The position numbers and the translations under genes were made by a program. 9,657 nucleotides of DNA, taken from NCBI GenBank assembly GCA_023460615.1, contig JAEWPL010000071.1, positions 1-9,657 of the forward strand. Direction: 5' to 3'. Positions 1 to 5,857 of the stretch are shown piece by piece (position 1 is the first letter of the stretch; every line of letters begins with the position of its first letter). The notes under the pieces are model-generated. The model made no database searches. It saw only the letters and a list, made by a program, of their open reading frames with translations, and was not told the DNA's origin. The stretch is from Pseudomonadota bacterium. Its GTDB lineage: Bacteria; Pseudomonadota; Gammaproteobacteria; Enterobacterales; Succinivibrionaceae.

Positions 1-20
1 TAAATAAAATTTAATCTTAC

Positions 21-48
21 AAAAAAGCTCTGCTATGCAGAGCTTTTT
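21..48. terminator. Bidirectional rho-independent terminator after sppA
   Basis: A perfect 7-bp stem GCTCTGC / GCAGAGC (27-33 and 37-43) with a TAT loop is flanked by six A on the left and five T on the right. Read on the minus strand it ends sppA, whose stop codon lies 7 nt away at 55-57. It could equally end a rightward transcript entering from before position 1. The hairpin is directly visible; termination in both directions is inferred from the symmetric A and T tracts. Confidence 0.88.
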
Positions 49-54
49 AATTAG

Positions 55-2061
55 TTAAAACGCTACATCTTTAACTTGGCTTATTGCCATTACAGTTGGT
101 TTTTCAAGAATTTTAGGCTCTTTAAATAATAAGTCTAAACCTGCTTTTAAATAGATGTCAGGTACAATACCAGAACCTACACTTAAGAACAAATCTCTTA
201 AAGCTCCTTTACTTGAGGTATCTTCAGGGGCTAGATGCTCAACTTTTACTTTATTAAGTTTACCTACCTTAACTTTAGCAAATTTGATTACATCCTCTAA
301 AGTTCCAAGCTGATCTACTAAACCTAGGTTATAAGCATCTTGAGCCATAAAGACTTTACCTTCAGCAAACTTGTGGTAATCCATATTCTTTAATGGTTTT
401 CTTGCAGTTTTAACTAAACCAACAAAATTCTCGTAGATTGCTTTTACTTCAAGATATTGCGCTCTTACTTGTGAAGGAGAGAGTGGATTTGCAATATTTA
501 CAGTTGCTAAATCATTAGTTGCTACACCATCTTGGTAAACACCATATTCATTTAACAGACGATGTGCACTAAAGCCTATAGCAAAGACACCAATTGATCC
601 TGTGATAGTCTCATTGGTTGCAAAGATTTTATCTGCAGCTGTAGAAATCCAATAAGCACCAGAGGCACATAAAGAGTTCATGGAAACATAGATAGGAATA
701 TTCTTTTTATGTTTTACATGAAGAAGCATATTTCTAATCTTTTCAGAGGCAGTTACAGAACCACCACCTGAATTGATATAGAAAACAATTGCTTTAACTT
801 GTGGATCTTTTACAGCTTGAGTTAATTGAGATTGAATATTTGCAGGAGTAAATCCTGTAGCATCGGTGGAGATATCGGTAATATTGCCAATACCATAGAT
901 AACAGCAACTTTTCCATCAGGAGTATTGTTTGTAGCAGGGATACTTTGCTTTTCTAAAGAAGCAAAATACTGATGGTAATCCTGTTTGTCAGCCTTAAAA
1001 GGATCTTTTGAAGCACCATATTTTTTAATTAGGTAGGCTTCGACGTCCATTTGAGATTGAAGCTCATCTACTAGTTGTAGATTGTGGAGTAACACAGCCT
1101 CACTCCCACCGTATTGCTCAAGCTCACGTAGGTATACTTCAGAGCTATAGAACAATTTTGTTAAAGTAGTTTTTGCTCTTAACTTTTGATCGCCTATAGT
1201 ATCTAAGTATTCAGTCCATAACTTAGTGAAGATCTCTTGATATTCTTCCTTTACCTGTGGAGACATCTTATTGTTAGTAAATGGCTCTACAGCAGATTTA
1301 AACTCACCAGCTTTAAAAATTACAGGATCAATTCTTAAATGCTCAAAGAGATCTTTAAAGTATAAGGTTGTTGAGGATAAACCTTTAAAGGTAAAACTAC
1401 CAAATGGATTTAGCACGATAGTTTTGCAAGCTGAAGCAATAGCGTAAGCACTTGCTGAGTAATTGTCAGCATAGGCAATTACATCTGCATCTTTATTAAC
1501 TGCTTTAAATTGATTGATAGCTGCAATTACGCGTTTGGCAACCGATAGAGTAGTGCCTGATAAGCCTGATAGATTAAAGTATAAAGCTTTAATGGTTTTA
1601 TTGTAGGCTGCGTTATGAAGAGTCTTTTCAATAGATAGAATGTCATTAACATTTCGATTATTCAATTTAGCATCAAGCATTCTAGTAAATTTTGAGTAAT
1701 CGTCATTTGGAAGAGCAGACTCTATAATTGGACCGTTTAAATCAAAATATAAAATTGCACGTGGCTTAGTTAATACTTGATTAGTTACTTCAGGATCTTC
1801 AATCCAAGCTAAATTTTTAGCACTGTCTTCAAACTTTGAGCACAGACCTACTAGCGCAAAGATAGCAATAATCAAAAAGATAAAAATAATGTTGAAAACA
1901 GTATTGCGAATGAAAGTAATGATAGAGCCTATCATCAAGAAAAAGTGACAAATAGCACTTAAAGCGGTTGGATTATTTTGCTTTACCTTACTTGTAGTCG
2001 CTTTTTGATTTGAAGCACTTAGGCTATCAACATTTTTAGTGAAATCTTGGGATTCGTTCAT
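55..2061 (-). CDS. sppA: Signal peptide peptidase SppA (protease IV), 67K type
   Basis: Membrane-anchored ClpP-fold serine protease of the S49 family, which cleaves remnant signal peptides and other membrane peptides on the periplasmic side. The protein has 668 residues when started at the ATG at 2061. Residues about 52-73 form one strong transmembrane segment after a Ser/Asn/Gln-rich cytosolic tail of about 35 residues. Two tandem S49 domains follow. The first holds the general-base lysine in FKAGEFKSAVEPF (Lys255), and the second holds the nucleophile in SLCASGAYWIST (Ser467) after the GGGSVTASEKIR oxyanion region. These correspond to E. coli Lys209 and Ser409. It is about 50 residues longer than the roughly 618-residue E. 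coli protein, mainly through the N-terminal tail and some C-terminal sequence. An in-frame TTG at 2079 gives a six-residue extension but has no Shine-Dalgarno sequence, so ATG is preferred, although its own SD is weak (AAGAAA). It is the last gene of a leftward cluster with a stomatin and an NfeD protein, separated from the stomatin by a hairpin. Confidence 0.93.
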   Translation of the reverse strand: MNESQDFTKNVDSLSASNQKATTSKVKQNNPTALSAICHFFLMIGSIITFIRNTVFNIIFIFLIIAIFALVGLCSKFEDSAKNLAWIEDPEVTNQVLTKPRAILYFDLNGPIIESALPNDDYSKFTRMLDAKLNNRNVNDILSIEKTLHNAAYNKTIKALYFNLSGLSGTTLSVAKRVIAAINQFKAVNKDADVIAYADNYSASAYAIASACKTIVLNPFGSFTFKGLSSTTLYFKDLFEHLRIDPVIFKAGEFKSAVEPFTNNKMSPQVKEEYQEIFTKLWTEYLDTIGDQKLRAKTTLTKLFYSSEVYLRELEQYGGSEAVLLHNLQLVDELQSQMDVEAYLIKKYGASKDPFKADKQDYHQYFASLEKQSIPATNNTPDGKVAVIYGIGNITDISTDATGFTPANIQSQLTQAVKDPQVKAIVFYINSGGGSVTASEKIRNMLLHVKHKKNIPIYVSMNSLCASGAYWISTAADKIFATNETITGSIGVFAIGFSAHRLLNEYGVYQDGVATNDLATVNIANPLSPSQVRAQYLEVKAIYENFVGLVKTARKPLKNMDYHKFAEGKVFMAQDAYNLGLVDQLGTLEDVIKFAKVKVGKLNKVKVEHLAPEDTSSKGALRDLFLSVGSGIVPDIYLKAGLDLLFKEPKILEKPTVMAISQVKDVAF

Positions 2062-2085
2062 GTTTAGTTTCTTAAACAAATAAAT

Positions 2086-2111
2086 AAAAAGACAAGTTGC
2101 CTTGTCTTTTT
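2086..2111. terminator. Palindromic hairpin between qmcA and sppA
   Basis: A 6-bp stem GACAAG / CTTGTC (2091-2096 and 2101-2106) with a TTGC loop is framed by five A and five T, so the pairing can extend to 11 bp. It fills most of the 64-nt gap between the qmcA stop and the sppA start. On the minus strand it resembles an intrinsic terminator for the upstream transcript, with sppA beginning 25 nt further on. It therefore either terminates or attenuates read-through into sppA. No convincing promoter fits between hairpin and start codon. Confidence 0.75.
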
Positions 2112-2125
2112 ATAGAAGAGATTAG

Positions 2126-3064
2126 TTATTGCTTTTTAGTTGATTGTACAATTTTCATAACAGAGCTTACCATACCAGAAACATCTGATAGATTGCTTGG
2201 AATGATTAAGGTGTTGTTGGTTTGAGCAAGATTCTTGAATGCTTCAATATATTGCTCTGCCACCTTTAAGTTTACAGCAGTGTCACCACCTTGTTGTTGG
2301 GTAGCTTGTGCAATCTTAGCAATAGCCTCAGCTGTTGCATTAGCTATAGCGATAGTAGCTTGAGCCTTACCTTCTGCAATGTTAATTTCAGACTGCTTTT
2401 CACCTTCTGATTTAGCAATAGCAGCTTCACGAGCACCAGTAGCTAAGTTAATTTGCTCTTGCTTACGACCTTCTGATTCAAAAATAACAGCTCTCTTTTC
2501 ACGCTCTGCGGTAATTTGTCTTTGCATAGCTTGCAAGATCACAGCAGGTGGAGTTAAGTCTTTAATTTCGTAACGTAAAACTTTTACACCCCAGTTTAAG
2601 GCAGCTTCATCAATAGCTGATACTACTTGATTGTTGATGATGTCACGCTCTTCAAAGGTTTCATCAAGCACCATTTTACCAATTACTGAACGTAGGGTAG
2701 TTTGAGCTAATTGAGTGATAGCAACTAGGTAGTTTGAGGTACCGTAACTAGCAAGTTTTGGATCAGTTACTTGGAAATATAAAATACCATCCACTGACAA
2801 TTGAGTATTGTCACGAGTGATACATACTTGGCTTGGGGTATCTAGTGGAATTTCCTTTAAAGAGTGCTTGTAAGCAACCTTATCAATAAAAGGAATAATA
2901 AAGTTTAAACCTGGGTTTAAGACTTTATGAAATTTACCTAGTCTTTCAATTACCCAAGCTGTTTGCTGTGGAATTACATTGACTGACTTTACCGCGAAGA
3001 TAATTGCAATTACTAATAACACAATTGCAAATACTAAACCGCCAGAAAAACTTGACTCTTCCAT
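2126..3064 (-). CDS. qmcA: Stomatin/SPFH-domain membrane protein, QmcA-like
   Basis: An integral membrane scaffold of the stomatin/prohibitin/flotillin/HflK superfamily, which oligomerises at the inner membrane and is associated with membrane microdomains and proteolysis control. The protein has 312 residues from the ATG at 3064. Residues about 9-27 (GGLVFAIVLLVIAIIFAVK) form the single N-terminal membrane segment. The SPFH core runs about 31-185 and contains the family signatures ERLGKFHKVLNPGLNFIIPFID and DNTQLSVDGILYFQVTDP. An Ala/Glu/Lys/Gln-rich coiled-coil arm follows at about 185-260 (AEREKRAVIFESEGRKQ), ending in a short tail with NTLIIPSN. An in-frame TTG four codons upstream is discounted because GGAG lies 6 nt before the ATG. 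The gene follows the nfeD stop by 23 nt, the classic NfeD-stomatin operon pairing. It is recognised from sequence; the gene symbol follows the E. coli QmcA/YbbK family and is a family-level assignment. Confidence 0.9.
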   Translation of the reverse strand: MEESSFSGGLVFAIVLLVIAIIFAVKSVNVIPQQTAWVIERLGKFHKVLNPGLNFIIPFIDKVAYKHSLKEIPLDTPSQVCITRDNTQLSVDGILYFQVTDPKLASYGTSNYLVAITQLAQTTLRSVIGKMVLDETFEERDIINNQVVSAIDEAALNWGVKVLRYEIKDLTPPAVILQAMQRQITAEREKRAVIFESEGRKQEQINLATGAREAAIAKSEGEKQSEINIAEGKAQATIAIANATAEAIAKIAQATQQQGGDTAVNLKVAEQYIEAFKNLAQTNNTLIIPSNLSDVSGMVSSVMKIVQSTKKQ

Positions 3065-3070
3065 GTTTAA

Positions 3071-3074
3071 CTCC
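3071..3074 (-). promoter_or_regulatory. Shine-Dalgarno site that fixes the qmcA start
   Basis: GGAG on the minus strand lies 6 nt upstream of the ATG at 3064 and overlaps the alternative TTG at 3076. This favours translation from ATG over the longer TTG reading. Confidence 0.75.
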
Positions 3075-3087
3075 AATTTATGTCAAA

Positions 3088-3495
3088 TTACTTTTTTAAT
3101 TCTAGTCTTGAACCTACTACTTTACTTATATAGTAGTTTCCTTCACTTAGGTCACCGTTTGGCAAATACGCAGTCCAAAGCGCACCACGATATTTAACTT
3201 TAGCACTACCATCAGCAAGAACTGTATCTACATGTACAAGCTGTCCTTCATCTAAGTTGTCAGCAGGATCTTTTTTATTCTTTTGTTTCTCTTTTATAAA
3301 ATGAGCAATAACTACTCCAATGGTACATACAATAGCACCTACGATAGCTTGTGTGGTTATGCCTGCCCCAAAGAAGGCTACCAGAGCCGAACTTAAACTT
3401 CCAACGAAAAATGCAAGTAGGTAAATAGTACCTAAAAGCATTTCAAAACCTAAAATCGCAAAAGCTACGATAAGCCAGATGATATAAGCATTCAT
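3088..3495 (-). CDS. Short NfeD-family membrane protein (NfeD1b type)
   Basis: A 135-residue partner protein of the stomatin, of the short NfeD class that consists of membrane helices followed by an OB-fold domain. Hydrophobic segments at about 4-20, 22-42 and 46-67 suggest two to three transmembrane helices. A charged linker (KEKQKNKKDPADN) leads to a soluble C-terminal beta domain from about 82, with the family pattern VKYRGALWTAYL and a closing KVVGSRLEL strand. The N-terminal ClpP-like serine protease domain of long NfeD proteins is absent. ATG at 3495 has AAGGAT 6 nt upstream, and this SD overlaps the stop codon of the preceding gene, with only 3 nt between genes, so translational coupling is likely. 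Known family behaviour (NfeD OB domains bind the partner stomatin) is from general knowledge; nothing here proves the interaction. Confidence 0.85.
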   Translation of the reverse strand: MNAYIIWLIVAFAILGFEMLLGTIYLLAFFVGSLSSALVAFFGAGITTQAIVGAIVCTIGVVIAHFIKEKQKNKKDPADNLDEGQLVHVDTVLADGSAKVKYRGALWTAYLPNGDLSEGNYYISKVVGSRLELKK

Positions 3496-3498
3496 TGA

Positions 3499-4002
3499 TT
3501 ATCCTTTATGGTTATTTAGTTTATTGTATTTGTGGCTATAGCAAATTAAACCTATGATAAGTGGAAAAGCGATTAGAACTGGTACAGCACCTGTATCAAA
3601 TAAAGCACCTAAAAAGAAAGCAAAGAACATTACAATTACAATAGCTACAGTAATAGGGGAGTTCTTTTTCTTTTGAGAATTAGAAACGCTTGAAACAGTA
3701 TTGTTTACAGGTGGTTTAGGAACACTTAAATCCACCTTTAAATTTTGAGCAGTAAGCTCTTTTTGTACAGTTGGTGCTTGATTTGGAACAGTCTTTTTAA
3801 TTTCTTTATTTATACTTAGTTTATTGTCTTTAAGTTTATTTAGGGCATCTTGCTCAAGCTTTTCTAACTTGTCACTTTTTTGCTGTTGTAAGAGCATAGC
3901 ATTGCGAATTTGTGCCTCTAGCATTTTTTTGTCATAAAGACCTTTCTTCTCAACTAAAGATGCATAATCGCCATTTTTAGGCTCTAAAGAAAACTCTGAC
4001 AT
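3499..4002 (-). CDS. Uncharacterised two-helix membrane protein, first gene of the stomatin cluster
   Basis: A 167-residue protein I do not recognise. Residues 1-75 are charged and Lys/Gln/Leu-rich (KKMLEAQIRNAMLLQQQK, then LEKLEQDALNKLK), consistent with a cytosolic helical or coiled-coil region. Residues about 76-115 are Pro/Asn/Ser/Val-rich and probably disordered, ending in KKKN. Two hydrophobic segments follow at about 116-134 and 139-156, joined by a four-residue turn (DTGA), so they form a membrane hairpin with both ends predicted inside by the flanking lysines. ATG at 4002 is preceded by GAGGA at 4 nt, and a perfect TATAAT -10 lies 32 nt upstream. Being first in the transcript and 3 nt ahead of nfeD, it probably works with the NfeD-stomatin pair, perhaps as a small membrane adaptor, but that role is only a guess from context. 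Confidence 0.8.
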   Translation of the reverse strand: MSEFSLEPKNGDYASLVEKKGLYDKKMLEAQIRNAMLLQQQKSDKLEKLEQDALNKLKDNKLSINKEIKKTVPNQAPTVQKELTAQNLKVDLSVPKPPVNNTVSSVSNSQKKKNSPITVAIVIVMFFAFFLGALFDTGAVPVLIAFPLIIGLICYSHKYNKLNNHKG

Positions 4003-4034
4003 TTTGTCCTCAACCTTTTGTTTATAGTACTTTT

Positions 4035-4040
4035 ATTATA
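4035..4040 (-). promoter_or_regulatory. Predicted -10 element of the leftward promoter
   Basis: A perfect TATAAT on the minus strand, which would start transcription near 4028 and leave a leader of about 26 nt containing the GAGGA ribosome-binding site. No good -35 hexamer sits at 16-18 nt; the best candidates (TAGACA, TTGCAC) are wrongly spaced. The promoter may therefore be weak, activator-dependent or a chance match in AT-rich DNA. Confidence 0.5.
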
Positions 4041-4118
4041 GCTTTAAAGGATGTCTATTTGAGTGCAAAACTTTGGATTTTTGATAATTTATCTCATGAT
4101 AATTGTTAGGTCAAAAAA

Positions 4119-4155
4119 TAATTAACTCTAGAGTAAATTACTTTGGAGTTAATTA
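4119..4155. promoter_or_regulatory. Palindromic operator-like array with three GAGTWAATTA half-sites
   Basis: The element GAGTWAATTA occurs three times within 37 bp: inverted at 4119-4128, then direct at 4131-4140 and 4146-4155. The first two form a 22-bp near-palindrome (4119-4140) around a perfect 10-bp core ACTCTAGAGT, broken by one symmetric mismatch pair. The first and third form a perfect 10-bp inverted repeat with a 17-nt spacer, and the two direct copies are 15 bp apart. This is the geometry of a dimeric transcription-factor site with an extra half-site. It lies between the two divergent promoters, about 90 bp upstream of the leftward start and 125-160 bp upstream of guaB start signals. 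It does not match the PurR consensus, and I cannot name the regulator. Confidence 0.55.
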
Positions 4156-4279
4156 AATTAGAAGTCGTAAATTTTTGTGAGTAGCATTTTGCAAAGCCTA
4201 TTTTTAGCTCTTACATAAAAAAGGATATTTTTGTGAAGAAAAAATCTCACAAGAGTGATAAATTGATCACTTTTTCTAG

Positions 4280-4285
4280 TATAAT
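4280..4285 (+). promoter_or_regulatory. Predicted -10 element of the guaB promoter
   Basis: A perfect TATAAT, which would start transcription near 4292 and give a leader of about 28 nt carrying the GGAGG site. TTGATC at 4263-4268 resembles a -35 but is only 11 nt away, too close for ordinary sigma70 spacing. A PurR-type operator is not visible here. Confidence 0.5.
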
Positions 4286-4310
4286 GCACGATCAAATTTT
4301 AGATAATCTC

Positions 4311-4315
4311 GGAGG
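4311..4315 (+). promoter_or_regulatory. Shine-Dalgarno site that fixes the guaB start
   Basis: GGAGG lies 4 nt before the ATG at 4320. That start gives the MLRI N-terminus seen in E. coli GuaB. This is preferred over the GTG at 4233 and over the internal ATG at 4332. Confidence 0.8.
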
Positions 4316-4319
4316 AATT

Positions 4320-5786
4320 ATGCTACGCATTATGGAAGAGGCTCTAACATACGATGACGTCTTGTTAGTACCTGCACATTCAACTGTTTTACCAAACACA
4401 GCAGATCTTCGTACAAGATTGACCTCCAATATTCAGTTGAATATCCCTATGATCTCATCTGCAATGGATACAGTAACTGAATCAAATCTTGCAATTGCGT
4501 TAGCTCAAGAAGGTGGTATTGGCTTTATTCATAAGAATATGTCAATTGAACGCCAAGCTTCTGAAGTAGCTCGTGTAAAGCGTTTTGAGAATGGTATGGT
4601 TGTAAAGCCAATTACTGTTCACCCAGATGCAACTATCAATGATGTTCGTCAAATGGCTGCAAAATATGGTTTCTGCGGTTTCCCAGTTGTTGACGAGCAT
4701 GACAACCTATTAGGTATTTTAACTGGTCGTGACACTCGTTTCTTAACTAAGGGCGATGTTAAAGTTCACGAGGTAATGACACCTAAGGATAGACTAGTTA
4801 CCGTTCGCGAAAATGAATCACGAGAAAACGTACAAGCTTTAATGCAAAAGCATCGTATTGAGAAAGTATTAGTAGTTGATGATGCTTTCCACCTAAAAGG
4901 TTTAATTACTGTTAAAGATTTCCAAAAATCATCAAACAAGCCAAATGCATGTAAGGATGCTTTAGGTCGTTTACGTGTTGGTGCTGCTATCGGTGCTGGC
5001 GCAGGTAACGAGGAGAGAGCAAAGGCATTAGTAGAGGCTGGTGTTGATGTATTGTTAGTTGATTCTTCACACGGTCATTCACAAGGTGTGTTAGATAGAC
5101 TTAAGTGGTTACGTAAAGAATACCCAGAGTTACCAATTATCGGTGGTAACGTAGCAACTGCAGCTGGTGCTTTAGCTTTAGCTGATGCAGGTGTAAATGC
5201 AGTTAAAGTTGGTATTGGCCCTGGCTCAATTTGTACTACTCGTATCGTAACAGGTTGCGGTGTTCCACAGATGACTGCAGTATCTAATGCTGTTGCAGCT
5301 TTAGAGGGCACAGGTATTACTGTTATCGCTGACGGTGGTATTCGTTACTCAGGTGATATTGCTAAGGCTCTTGCAGCTGGCGCAAACTGCGTAATGGTAG
5401 GCTCAATGTTTGCAGGTACTGAAGAAGCTCCTGGCGAGATTGAGATTTATCAAGGTCGTTCCTTCAAGTCATACCGTGGCATGGGCTCTCTAGCTGCTAT
5501 GTCAAAGGGTAGTGCTGACCGTTACTTCCAGTCAGATAACGCAGCTGATAAGTTAGTACCTGAAGGTATCGAAGGTCGTGTAGCTTATAAGGGTCTATTA
5601 AAGGGCATTATCCATCAGCAAATGGGTGGCTTACGCTCAGCAATGGGTCTAACAGGTTGCGCAACTATTGATGAGTTAAGAACTAAGGCTCAATTCGTTC
5701 GCATTACAAGTGCTGGTTTCCATGAGTCACACGTTCACGATGTAACCATCACTAAAGAAGCTCCTAACTATCAGAGCCACGTTTAA
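4320..5786 (+). CDS. guaB: Inosine-5'-monophosphate dehydrogenase
   Basis: Oxidises IMP to XMP with NAD+, the committed step of guanine nucleotide synthesis in the cytosol. The 488-residue protein has exactly the E. coli length and close similarity throughout. A TIM-barrel catalytic domain is interrupted by two CBS domains at about 93-206 (FPVVDEHDNLLGILTGRD, then VLVVDDAFHLKGLITVKDF). The catalytic loop GPGSICTTR places the nucleophile at Cys305, and the flap dyad is Arg401-Tyr402 in ADRYFQSDN. GGNVATAAGA, IADGGIRYSGD and MVGSM give the usual dinucleotide and phosphate-binding loops. The reading frame is open back to a GTG at 4233, adding 29 lysine-rich residues, but homology, GGAGG spacing and the TATAAT at 4280 all point to 4320. 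The gene is followed by guaA after 71 nt, with a strong hairpin between them. Arginine codons are mainly CGT, typical of a highly expressed core gene. Confidence 0.97.
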   Translation: MLRIMEEALTYDDVLLVPAHSTVLPNTADLRTRLTSNIQLNIPMISSAMDTVTESNLAIALAQEGGIGFIHKNMSIERQASEVARVKRFENGMVVKPITVHPDATINDVRQMAAKYGFCGFPVVDEHDNLLGILTGRDTRFLTKGDVKVHEVMTPKDRLVTVRENESRENVQALMQKHRIEKVLVVDDAFHLKGLITVKDFQKSSNKPNACKDALGRLRVGAAIGAGAGNEERAKALVEAGVDVLLVDSSHGHSQGVLDRLKWLRKEYPELPIIGGNVATAAGALALADAGVNAVKVGIGPGSICTTRIVTGCGVPQMTAVSNAVAALEGTGITVIADGGIRYSGDIAKALAAGANCVMVGSMFAGTEEAPGEIEIYQGRSFKSYRGMGSLAAMSKGSADRYFQSDNAADKLVPEGIEGRVAYKGLLKGIIHQQMGGLRSAMGLTGCATIDELRTKAQFVRITSAGFHESHVHDVTITKEAPNYQSHV

Positions 5787-5796
5787 TCTATTCATG

Positions 5797-5834
5797 ATGC
5801 ACCTATACTATAATATAGGTGCATTATTATTTTT
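5797..5834 (+). terminator. Hairpin with T-rich tail between guaB and guaA
   Basis: A perfect 11-bp stem ATGCACCTATA / TATAGGTGCAT (5797-5807 and 5814-5824) closes a 6-nt loop and is followed by a T-rich stretch (TATTATTTTT, 5825-5834). The T tract is interrupted by A residues, so it looks like a partial or attenuating terminator between two genes that are usually co-transcribed. It could also stabilise the guaB message end. Confidence 0.65.
5809..5814 (+). promoter_or_regulatory. Possible guaA -10 element inside the intercistronic hairpin
   Basis: TATAAT occurs in the loop of the guaB-guaA hairpin and would start transcription near 5821, about 37 nt before the guaA ATG. No good -35 lies 16-18 nt upstream, so this may be coincidence in AT-rich DNA. 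Confidence 0.3.
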
Positions 5835-5857
5835 AAAGTCTATCAAGAGATTTTGCT

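Larger units (their letters stand above)
4003..4319. other. Divergent intergenic region between the nfeD-qmcA-sppA and guaBA blocks
   Basis: This AT-rich stretch of 317 nt holds no gene I would defend. It contains a leftward promoter -10 near 4035, a loose inverted repeat TTATC-TCAT-GATAA at 4089-4102, the palindromic half-site array at 4119-4155, a weaker rightward promoter-like pair (TTGCAA at 4189-4194, 17 nt, TACATA at 4212-4217) and the main guaB -10 at 4280. A GTG at 4233 opens a frame that runs into guaB and has AAGGA 8 nt before it. I treat this as a possible alternative start, not as the gene start. Confidence 0.7.

Noticed and set aside
2062..2079. TTG start giving a six-residue longer SppA
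   Set aside because: There is no Shine-Dalgarno before the TTG and the hairpin lies immediately upstream; ATG at 2061 is the ordinary choice.
3065..3076. TTG start giving a four-residue longer QmcA
   Set aside because: It overlaps the GGAG that properly serves the ATG at 3064.
2379..3197. Plus-strand open frames opposite qmcA and nfeD
   Set aside because: They are antisense shadows of well-supported genes, with no ribosome-binding site and no recognisable protein features.
4089..4102. FNR/ArcA-like site around TTGATAATTTATC
   Set aside because: The half-sites do not have the TTGAT-N4-ATCAA spacing; only a short imperfect inverted repeat remains.
4003..4319. PurR operator upstream of guaB
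   Set aside because: I looked for the ACGCAAACGTTTGCGT-type palindrome; nothing near it is present. TTTTGCAAAG at 4187-4196 matches only superficially.
5075..5311. Minus-strand open frame inside guaB
   Set aside because: It is antisense to a highly conserved catalytic region of GuaB and is explained by that gene's codon pattern.
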